From: Nitzschia sp. DOCU1
Lineage: Eukaryota > Bacillariophyta > Bacillariophyceae > Bacillariales > Bacillariaceae
Assembly: GCA_951394045.1 (NCBI GenBank)
Contig: OX595991.1
Location: forward strand, 558,001 to 622,000
Direction: 5' to 3'
DNA: 64,000 bases
The notes beneath the pieces are model-generated. The model was not told the DNA's origin, did no database searches, and was given only the letters and a program-made list of their open reading frames with translations. The first letter of the stretch is position 1. The number at the start of each line of letters is the position of its first letter. Made by a program: the position numbers and the translations under genes. Below are positions 51,471 through 60,700 of this stretch, piece by piece.

Positions 51471-52664
51471 TTAGACACTATCTTCCTGGTAGTAAAGATC
51501 TTCATCGCTGCCCACGTATTGGTTGGAATAGGCATTGCGCAGCTTTTGAAGTGCTTGCTTTTGCAACTTTCGAACCTTGCTCACGGATATGCCCAGCTCA
51601 TACGCAACTTCTTTTTGTGTCTTGGGAGGATCCGCATCCAACCCAAAGCGCAGCTGAATGATTTGGGACTCCAAGTCATCTAGTGTAGATCCCAAGAATT
51701 CGTCTACATTGTACAGAATCATGTCCCGTAGAGCCAAGTCGTCGAGGGACAAGTCAGAAGGATCATCTCCGGTGAACAAGATGCCTTCTTCGTCTTTTTC
51801 CGGTATACTGTCCCGAAGAGGCGCTGCAACTTGTTGCTGGTGGGCCCACATTTGATCATCTCCCTCATATTGCAGTGCCTCATCCAAAAAGTCCTCCACT
51901 AATTCGTCAGTTTTGAGCATCAGTCCATTGTCCAGAACTAATCCTTCTCGCACTTCCCACTCGTCCTGATTCGAATAGTGCGTTTCGATTGGATCCGAAA
52001 TTTCCACAGTAGTTTCCATACTCAACGCACTCTTGTGGCTATTCGTCGACGAAGCTAGTTTGTTTTGCACTTGATAATCTTCCAGTGCCCGTCGAATTCG
52101 TTCCTTGGCAAAGTTCTCAAAGGTTTGATTCGGCCGGCCTTCTTGCTCATACGTCGTCATGGCCTGCATCAAGGCCATGACGCCTTCTTGAATCAAATCA
52201 TCCTTATTGCTAACACGACCTTTAGCGGAAGCCGAAGGATCAACTAGATCCTGGACCCACCGGAGGCCTTCTCGTGTCGAAAAACCAGCTCGAACTTGCA
52301 AATTCAAACGTCGATCTCGCTCCCATCGAAAGATTCGCTGGGCAAGTTCGGGGTTGATGTGGCCCTTAGAATCTTGCAAAAAGGCGTTGCTACCCGATGA
52401 CGAGGATGATGAACGATCATTATCATCATCACCTCCATCCAAAGATCGTTTTGTGCTCGGGGAACTAGTGGCTGTAAACAAAGTCGTTTCACTTGCTGTT
52501 CGGCCGTAAAGATGAGAACGACAGAACGCACTTGGAGGACGCCCAGCTTGAAGTGCCTGGACACCCGAAGATTCATTATTTAGTTCCCCTCCAACTATCA
52601 GCACCACCAGTGCAATCCATTGGAGCGATCTATTACCACGAGTGGATGAGAAGGAGGACGACAT
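51471..52664 (-). CDS. Plastid RNA polymerase sigma-70 factor, nucleus-encoded
   Basis: 397 aa from the ATG at 52664; an in-frame ATG at 52715 adds 17 residues before the leader. It directs the bacterial-type plastid RNA polymerase to promoters. The leader has a signal peptide (WIALVVLIVGG), and further on PPSAFCRSH is compatible with the diatom ASAF-type plastid cleavage site. Region 2 is seen around NKDDLIQEGVMALMQAM and TFENFAKERIRRAL. Region 4 is LRFGLDADPPKTQKEVAYEL then GISVSKVRKLQKQALQKL, the helix-turn-helix for the -35 element. The acidic insert between regions 2 and 4 is long, and region 3 is poorly conserved. Confidence 0.9.
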   Translation of the reverse strand: MSSSFSSTRGNRSLQWIALVVLIVGGELNNESSGVQALQAGRPPSAFCRSHLYGRTASETTLFTATSSPSTKRSLDGGDDDNDRSSSSSSGSNAFLQDSKGHINPELAQRIFRWERDRRLNLQVRAGFSTREGLRWVQDLVDPSASAKGRVSNKDDLIQEGVMALMQAMTTYEQEGRPNQTFENFAKERIRRALEDYQVQNKLASSTNSHKSALSMETTVEISDPIETHYSNQDEWEVREGLVLDNGLMLKTDELVEDFLDEALQYEGDDQMWAHQQQVAAPLRDSIPEKDEEGILFTGDDPSDLSLDDLALRDMILYNVDEFLGSTLDDLESQIIQLRFGLDADPPKTQKEVAYELGISVSKVRKLQKQALQKLRNAYSNQYVGSDEDLYYQEDSV

Positions 52665-53759
52665 TGTTGTTGTGTGTTTGATTGATGAGGAAAGAAGAGA
52701 AGGTGATTCGATCATTTGACAATGTTCTTTTTATTATGATGGTCCGTAGGTAATTTTTGTCGCGGCACATGGCGCCATCGTCACGATCATCAACCAAAAA
52801 TCTCGCGAAGCCGAACGCCAAACCTTCAGATCCATCTGGTAGAAAATCTACATACTTAGCATTGAATCTAAGTACATAGGTAGAGGAGGGAACTGGGAGC
52901 ACAGGTAGGTGTGGGTCGGTACCCCCGGCGACCGCACGCGACTGCCATCTTTCGAGATCTTTCATTCGATTTCATGGTCATAGATTCATCGTAGCAAGAG
53001 AGGATGCAGAAGTAAAAAGGTGATGGGACCATGAAGTCAACGTAGATTAGGATTGGAGTGATCTGCAGGGAGTACTGAATAATGTAATTTCTTTTCTAGA
53101 TGCCCTGTCTCCTTGCTAGTAGGCTAATACTAGCAGATGATCGCCGGCCACTTCTTCGCACTAGGAGGGAGCTTGCTATTGTGATTTGACGACATGTAAG
53201 CCACATTGATGGTCATATGGGATGGTGAAAGCGTGTGTGTGGAATAACTTTGGAGAATACGCTAGCGCTGACGTGTGCTGGCCTTTGGACGAGCCCGTAC
53301 AGTTGACGGGTATGAGTCGGCCTCGTTGTACTCGTGCCAATCCACATTAAAGAACCAACGATGGGCTTTTCTTCGGCAACGACTGTGCTGACTGTCGCCC
53401 CGCCGAAGTTCAGTCATCCAAATTGACTTTGCTGGCTGTGGTGACAGCAGCATACGTGATGAGCTCCATTGGGGGCAACGATCGAAGCATTTTGAACATT
53501 GCATTGTCAAGTCTAAAACGGAGCATACGAGGTAAGGGTATCATCGTGTAGAGGTGCATATGCCCAGTAACTTAATTTCAGATCAAGGGACAGCAGGAGA
53601 GCAGTTGGCGGTTCGACCCAGTGGCAGACAACAGCACAAGTTCCAAGATTTTTCAGGGTGGCCTACTAAAAGCAATAACAGTATCCACTCTCTCGTCCTG
53701 AAACCCACCGAACACCACCATAACTCTCATAACATACCGACTACTAGGAAGGGTTGGAG
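52665..53759. other. Intergenic region, no gene seen
   Basis: About 1.1 kb upstream of the sigma factor gene. Small open frames lack recognisable features and no repeat was recognised. Confidence 0.5.
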
Positions 53760-54137
53760 TTACGGTTTTGTCTTTCCCATTTTCGCTGCCTCCGACGCTG
53801 GGATAATATCGGTTGTCTTTTCGATCTTCCACTTCCAATCTGGCGTCTTGGTCTTCTTAATCGTTGTTCTCACTAAATTTCCGTCTTCATCCCATTCCTC
53901 CTTGATCTCAAAACGAGTTTCGTCCCCCTTAGATTTGGTTTCCTTATCCCATTCTTTAGCCGGCGGGGCCCATCCTCTCACAGCCTTGGGGCCTGACGAT
54001 TGCGAAGTTGGTACTGGGGCCAATTGCGATGGATCCGACACGGGAACTTGTGCTGTTGGTGGCAGAAACGCTTTGGCACCTTTAGCTTCTTTTGGAATAT
54101 AGGAGGCTTGGCCACTACCACCTCCTGACGACGACAT
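53760..54137 (-). CDS. Small hypothetical protein
   Basis: 125 aa, not recognised. It starts Gly/Ser-rich and has a Pro/Ser linker. The charged C-terminal half is rich in Trp and Lys/Glu (WAPPAKEWDKETKSKG, RFEIKEEWDEDGNLVR, PDWKWKIEKTTD), which looks like real coding sequence with a folded core. The same frame stays open upstream to 54339 with an Ala/Pro/Ser-rich stretch (ASSAPASAPTPASAPAP), but no ATG was found there. An upstream exon is therefore possible. Confidence 0.55.
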   Translation of the reverse strand: MSSSGGGSGQASYIPKEAKGAKAFLPPTAQVPVSDPSQLAPVPTSQSSGPKAVRGWAPPAKEWDKETKSKGDETRFEIKEEWDEDGNLVRTTIKKTKTPDWKWKIEKTTDIIPASEAAKMGKTKP

Positions 54138-54973
54138 GGGTTCTGAAGATGGAGCTGGTGCTGGTGCAGATGCTGGTGTGGGGGCAGATGCCGGGGCGCT
54201 TGAAGCAGGTGCTTGTTTGGCAGCAGATGAAGCTGCGGTTCCGGATGCTTGGTTGGGTGTTGAAGAATCGTTGGCTCCTGGTTGTGCTCCTCCGTCGCTG
54301 GATGCGCAACAACTGTCCTCAATCGAGTGGAATGCAATTCAACGAACGAGTGGTCGCAAATCGACAGGAGACAGGAGCGGTTTAGACAACGTCAAACTAT
54401 GCTCGCCCATCAACTCTCCCCTGCTGCCTACACTTACCCCATGCTTCTTTCACTGCGAAAGAAAACAGTCGATATGACAAGCTGTACGATATGGAAGGGA
54501 GATCTGCTGTCATGGCTTTCGGTGCACCTTGCGCGGTCGGTTGGATAGATCTCGGGGGGAAGCCTTTGATGACCGCCGATGACCAATTCGTGTGAGTCTT
54601 TGCAAGACTGCACATACAGTCAGAAAAAACGACTCGACGGACTCCCGCGAACACAAACTACTAGGGTCGAATGCGTCGTATTAGCGACGGCGAGCGACAT
54701 ACGATAGTATCACGGAAGGATTGATTGCTATTGCTCGAAACGTTGGCTAATGCCAGCCAGTAGAATGGTAAAATGATTATTGTACAGGGAAGTACCGGGA
54801 GACGAAATCTAAATCATAATCTCTGCAATAATAGTAGCGGGCGATGCTTGAAATGAGCGTCTACGTGTTGTCTTGGACTTTACAGAAACAGGACTGGGGA
54901 GTGCGGTTTTCATTTAAGTCTACATCAAAACTCATCTCAAAGGACAGTGGAAATTCGGTGAACGAGCAAACGT
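54138..54973. other. Intergenic region with an open Ala/Pro-rich frame
   Basis: The part from 54138 to 54339 is open in the frame of the small protein downstream and may be its 5' coding part. The remainder shows no gene. Confidence 0.45.
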
Positions 54974-56136
54974 CTAAATCTCAGGGATATCGTCGGGTCT
55001 CGTTGCTGGCTTCTTTTTCTTTTTGGTTCCCGCACTGGTGGGGGCGGTCGCCGATCCTTTCTTGGGGCTTCTACCAGAAGCGGAAGATTGGCGGGGCGTC
55101 GATGGTCGTTCTGCGTCCCCACCAGATACACTGGCCCGTGTTGCTTTTCGTGGTGAACCCGATCCCTTTCGTGGCGACTTGAGATTGGAATCGCTGTTTC
55201 GTCTGGTTGTAGAAGATGCTGGTCTTGGTGATTCTGGGGCTGGAGCGGAGGTACGATTGGAAGTCGATAGAGATTTCTTCCGGGGGCTCTTTGGTGCATG
55301 CTCTCGGGATGTTTCGGAAGGTGGAAGCGCCAGGGGTACTTCACGTGAAGCCGGTGCAGGTTTCTTCTTCCTTTTTTGGTCGTCGCCAGGAGCCGGCAGC
55401 GCCAATCGCTTTTCTTCCGGTGCCGGAAGTGCCAGTAGTTCTTCTTCATCGCGCTCAATATCCTTCAAATCTACTCCATTTGGATTGGACGACATGCCAG
55501 CTTCCTTTCGTCTCACCAGATACAGCAACAGCGCTGCCAGCAGCCACAAGAAACCTGCAATGATTGCCACATACCCCGCCCGCGCCAAGACGCACTGGAT
55601 CGCCTCACAAAGCGTGGATCGCAATCCAACCAAAAGCATAAACGACATGAACGCATTGAATACATGAATCGCAATCAAAGGCCAAAACCAGCTAAGATCA
55701 AATCGATGCCAGAAGAGCACGCAGTTAAAAAGTGCAGCCGGAATGGTCGTAAAACTTCCAATGACACCGACAGACTTTCCCAGTTTCCAGGCCGCACCAA
55801 AAAGTTCCCTAGCCGCCCCTCCTGCATATTTGTAACAAACATTGGAATCGTCCTCGGGACCTAATAAATAATAGATAGAGAAACATGAGAAAGCACCGCC
55901 ACGGTCTGCGTCGTCGACCGACAGAGTGTTTACGCACCCAGTGCCATGGCATATTCCTGGCTCTCTGCATTCCAGTACCCATACCACATTTCAAAGTCAC
56001 CTGCAGGGCTTTTCGAAACTGTCAAGGAGCATCGAAACGCTGGAAATAAAAAGAACCATGTGGCAAAGAATGTCACGACAGGGACAATCCAGGAAAGGTG
56101 ACCATACGGCAAAATGTCGTATCCACTGCAAGTCAA
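54974..56136 (-). CDS. Four-membrane-span protein, copy B, with long basic tail (two exons)
   Basis: 361 aa, paralog of copy A at 40357-41201. Exons are 56136-55938 and 55860-54974; the 77-nt phase-1 intron has GTGCGT and TTATTAG ends. Shared landmarks are PYGHLSWI before span 1 (VPVVTFFATWFFLFPAF), WYGYWNAE, GAAWKLGKSVGVIGS, a span ending LLVGLRSTLCEAI, and GYVAIIAGFLWLLAALLL. After the spans come EKRLALPAP and PLALPPSE, then ~120 Ser/Pro/Lys/Arg-rich residues (KSPRKKSLS, SGSPRKA) that could be phosphorylated. Function unknown. The start could be preceded by a tiny exon as in copy A. Confidence 0.75.
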
Positions 56137-56652
56137 TAGTCGCCATCATTCAAGGAGAGAAAATGTGCGCGATTCCATGGAGACGCGCAAATAAGATTTC
56201 GGTCGAGGGTGAGCGGATGAAGAGAAAAATCACATGAAACGGGAAAACATTTCGAGTTCAAGCATCAGTTGTGCTTTCAATCCAAACTCACCAACATCTC
56301 CGTGTCATTCCTCGTTACTTTTTGAGGCGAGTGAGACTCGTCAAATAGATGATAAGAGGTGGAAAGGCCTGCAGGCGGCGGGTGCGGTGGTATCTTGGCT
56401 GGATCGCCTTGTCGATGCTTTTGTTGCGGTCGATGGAAGAAGGGGTCGAGACCGGGGGCGCCATCACGCCACCGCTGGAAAAATAGAACGTCGTTCCGGC
56501 AGTTTTTGCAGCCTGGCCGATTTTATCAGCTTCATTCTCTTTGCCCCATAAGTAAGCTACTTATGGTGTCTTCAAATCGTATCTTTGCAAGACTAAATGG
56601 AGAAAGATTTATGGCACATTGCGTCGCATTCAATCGACTTATTCGACCCAAT
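56137..56652. other. Intergenic region, no gene seen
   Basis: Upstream of four-span gene B. Nothing recognised. Confidence 0.5.
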
Positions 56653-57180
56653 TCAATCTAAAATACAGAAAGATACCATGTGACGTGTGTTCGCCGAGCT
56701 CCGTTGTTGGGGATGTCCAACGCTCCAGTGACGTAATACCGACCGTGGTTCGTAGAATTCCCTACGGTGAGTCTCAGCATAAACGAGACATAAAACAACA
56801 ATAGACCCAACAATGCATGTTTGCACCTCGTCTTTTCTCTTTCGTAGAAGTTGGATCTGTTCTTGATTCGGTGCGACCGCGATCGAAGCGGCCATTAATT
56901 GACCGCATACATTGTCGTGCCAGATGAACAGCAGGACAACAACAATCACCAGGTTGTAGATATGATCATACAAAGTATTGATATCATCTATGTCGCTATT
57001 GCGCAGAGCATCAAATCGATACAAAAAGTTTGTCAGCCTACGCTTCTTCCGCCACCCACCAGCTGTGGGAGGCCTGCGGTCGTCCGCGCCATCGTCATCG
57101 TCATCGTCCGCCTCAACGATGTCACTGCCAGCGTCGTCGTCACTAGCAGGATCGTGTTCGTTGTTGTTATTATCCTCCAT
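56653..57180 (-). CDS. Hypothetical acidic membrane protein (doubtful)
   Basis: 175 codons starting with an Asn/Asp-rich acidic run (MEDNNNNEHD, EADDDDDDGADD). A basic patch (GGWRKKRRLTNFLYRFDAL), a hydrophobic stretch (NLVIVVVLLFIW) and a second one (CIVGSIVVLCLVY) follow. No family was recognised. The last ~40 residues look like random reading, so a splice site may end the true coding part earlier. It sits just beyond the retrotransposon and could be element-associated or a host gene. Confidence 0.35.
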   Translation of the reverse strand: MEDNNNNEHDPASDDDAGSDIVEADDDDDDGADDRRPPTAGGWRKKRRLTNFLYRFDALRNSDIDDINTLYDHIYNLVIVVVLLFIWHDNVCGQLMAASIAVAPNQEQIQLLRKRKDEVQTCIVGSIVVLCLVYAETHRREFYEPRSVLRHWSVGHPQQRSSANTRHMVSFCILD

Positions 57181-57278
57181 AGTGTAGAGTAGCTTGTCTT
57201 ACTGTTGAGAAAGTGTTGTGAGAAATGGTTGTGAGAAGCTCGACTTACTACTTGCGCGTCGGCATCAAGTTTCATTTC

Positions 57279-57326
57279 ATTCGACTGGTTCGAACATCAA
57301 GTCGACTGGTTCGAACTTCAATCGAC
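57279..57326 (+). repeat. Short tandem repeat
   Basis: Two copies of a 24-bp unit, TCGACTGGTTCGAAC followed by (A/T)TCAA(G)TCGA. It lies in the flank downstream of the copia element. Confidence 0.85.
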
Positions 57327-57743
57327 GAACAGAATACTCAAGTCGTTGGCAATGTCCGAGAGAGAGAGAACGTTGGTGGTAGATTTTGCAGCCAAACGAA
57401 CGCACTGACGTATGCACGGTCCAAGTGGTTCGTAGGTACGATCACAACGATGCCGATCCGATTGAACCGACTGCTGCAATCCACGATAGCGGTCCGTGAA
57501 TGACGGCCGCCGTACGATAGTGTAAAGTAAAACGGTGTGTGACAAACAAACCCTCCGAAGGAACGTATCCCTTCAAAGAGTGCTAAGCTGATGCTGTTGC
57601 TGATGATTCTTTATTTGTGAGTGTTTATTCTGCTGGGATTGTTTCTCGTCGTCGAGTGAGCATCCGAAAGATCTCTTTCTTCCGACGTATACTATCCATC
57701 CATCCTTCGTACGTACTTATCCTACGTTCGTACGTTTACTATC

Positions 57744-60700
57744 CTAAATTCTATCACTCCCCGATGCTTGCGAAGATGGACTTACAATTCCGTCCTCCTT
57801 CTTCTTCTTCACATAACGTTCTCCGGCAGCTTGGCATTCGACAGTGTCACCTTCGTGGAACAGTAGTGGCTTCAGTAGGTGCCACACTTGTGCGTGCCCC
57901 CAGTGCTTGCTCAATATGTCGGCGAGATTTAGTTCACTATTGATGTGCGTGAACACGACGAAACCGGCTGCGATGCTCTCGCGTACGCGGTGGAATGACA
58001 GGGCGGTGTGCCGTTTGTGCAGTTTGGACTGTGGCTTCATGGCGCTGTCCACTACTGACTTGTTGTCTCCAAACATGTAGCTCCTAGATGTAATTCTTAC
58101 ACCTAGATATCGTAGCGTGAGGCGTAGGTCGATGATTTGCTCTACGCATGTTCTCCCGGCCACAAACTCGGCGCCGTAGGTAGCCGTCTCGACGGTGGCT
58201 TGCTTCTTGGAAAACCAGTCAATGGGTGTCGTGTTCATGAAGTGTAGGATACCCGTGACGGACCGCCCTGTAACCATACAGTGGTACAGATTTGCATCTA
58301 CGTAGTGTGTGAGTACTACTGTCTTGCCTAGAGGTCTAGGGGTGTCGTCGGGTATCTGCTCGACGGCTTCTCCATACTGGTAGGTCCAGTCGTATTCAGG
58401 AATCGGTAAGTCCGAGTAGTCGGGTTCGTGAGTCCTGAACCGAATCTTCGCCGACTTGTATTTGGCGAGGTAGCCGACGAGCCGACACGCACGCTCGAGG
58501 TGTCCTCTTCTTGGCATTGCTCGAAAGCTGGATAGCGTCATTACCGCAGTAGTAATGTCGATTCTGCCGAGGCTGACTGCCCATTGCGCTGATCCAATGA
58601 GCGACTGGTATTTGGTGACGTCGTCAGCGAGGAGGAATTCCGACTCATCTGTCTCGGGGTGGTCGTTCTTCTCGATCGGTGACGTCATGACGCTGCTCGG
58701 CTTTTTGCCGAACATACGTTCGTACTGTGATACCATACGCTCGATGTACTTGCGCGGCACCATGCACAACGTGCCGTCTTCGTCTCGTTCGAAGTCGCAG
58801 CCTAGATGAAACTTGATGGGCTCTGATCCCTTTAGTTTAAAGCCGTATTTCTTCACTAACACGTCCTCTAGGAACTTAGTAGGCGCTGTGAGCGATAAAC
58901 AGAGGTCGTCGACGTAGACGGCTATGTACTCGTAGTAATCGTCGTTTTCGCCCTTCCTCATCCAGATATCCGGCTCTGCCTTGCAGGGGCTGAATCCTTC
59001 GGCTCTGAGACACTCTGCGAGCCTCTGGTGCCACATTTTTCCGCTACTACGGAGGCCGTAGAGAGCCTTATAGATAACAAGGATATGGTTTTCAAGTGGG
59101 CCGAACTCGGGGCCACCTATGATGAAGACCTTTTCACCTGTAGTAGCTTCTAGGTATGCGTTACCTATGTCTGTAGCGTATGCCTCTAGTCCATTGAGCT
59201 CTGATAGGAATAGCATGATGCGTAGTCCTCGCAACGATACTACCCCGGAGTAGACGCTGTCGACGGGGATGTCGGTGAGGTTGCCGTTGGCGACGAGTCT
59301 GGCCTTGCGCCGTCCGTCGTGCTTGCAGGCGAATACAAGCTGAACGCGAATCTTCTTGAATCCTGAGGGAAACGGATTGTCGTTCCTATGACCCTTATCT
59401 ATGAAGGTACTGTAGTCGAACAGTTGAGCCATCTTGGCGCGAGTCGCATCCTGCCAGTGTGTCGTGCCGTCTCGTTTGTCGAGCAGGACGGCGTGTGCGT
59501 AATCGCGGGGGATTTCGACTCCGTACTGGTATTTTGGCGCTGTGCGGAATGATCGCAGCTTGGCTTGATTGGCCATACGGAACAGTAGTTTCTGTCTAGC
59601 TGCTATCTTCTTGAAACGTTTCCAACCTGGCGTACTAAGTAGTTTATTGTCTCGCGCGTATATTGCACATACTACTGGGTCGTCCTTGGCTAGTATCGTT
59701 AGAGGCACTGTGTAGATTTCTCCACTTTCGTTCTCAACCATGACGTTCCATTCGCATCCGTCGTAGTCGAGGTCGTCTGGTTTCACGTGACTGTGCGATA
59801 GTATGCGTTTGTATCGCCAGACGATGTCGTTCTGCATGTCTCGTTCGATGTGGGCTAGGATCTCATTGTACGATAGGATCTCTTCGTATCTATCGTTGTC
59901 AACTTTGCATCTAAACTTATATCGTTCGCTGCCACTAGCTAGAGTTTCATCGTGTTTGGCGATGGCCTCGATGACTCTGGCTCGGTGTATCTCCCCATTC
60001 TCTAGTGGGTTCATAAGGAACGAGCGTCCTATGAGATCAGCGTAGTCGTTAACAACGAAAGTACGCATTTTCGGAGTTGGCGAGGCGGAAGGTTCCTCCG
60101 GATTCTCCGAATTATCCGAAATCGCATCTTGTTTGAGATGTTCGACCCCGTTATCCGATACGAAGTCGGTTCTTGATTTAACGAACTGAATTTTGGAGAG
60201 GGGTTCTTTCTCCCCATCGAACATCGCGAGTACACTGCGATTTGGCTTGTTCGGGTCCAACGCTGAACGTACGTGTGAACGACAGATTATTTTATTCGTA
60301 TCGAGGGTGAGAATCTTGTAGGTCATCGCGTGTCCGACGTTTTCCGCGATACCAACGAAGTGGCCTATGGCCTCGGTGGACTCACTAGGGAATGATGGTT
60401 CGTGTACCGCGTAGTAGACGGGTTCCCACCAGTGAAATCTGAGTAGTACACTGGTGTCGACGGTACTGCCAGTAAGCCGTTGCAGGGGTATCTCGTAGTT
60501 AATAGCCTTACTAGCTACCCTAGATAACACGAAGCATGTATACTTCATGCATAGTAACCACGTATCGGCGGGAGATCCCGAGAAGTTAAGCAAGTTGTTG
60601 GTGACGCGTTTCACATGATTGTAGCGGTTCTCAGCGTAGTTCTGGAACTGCTTGTGAGGCTCACTTTGCCAATCTTGTATATTGAGGGCGCGTAGTATAT

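Noticed and set aside
53600..53630. GGTTCGACCC resembling a Pol III B box
   Set aside because: It does not fit the full B-box pattern, and no matching A box or cloverleaf was found upstream.
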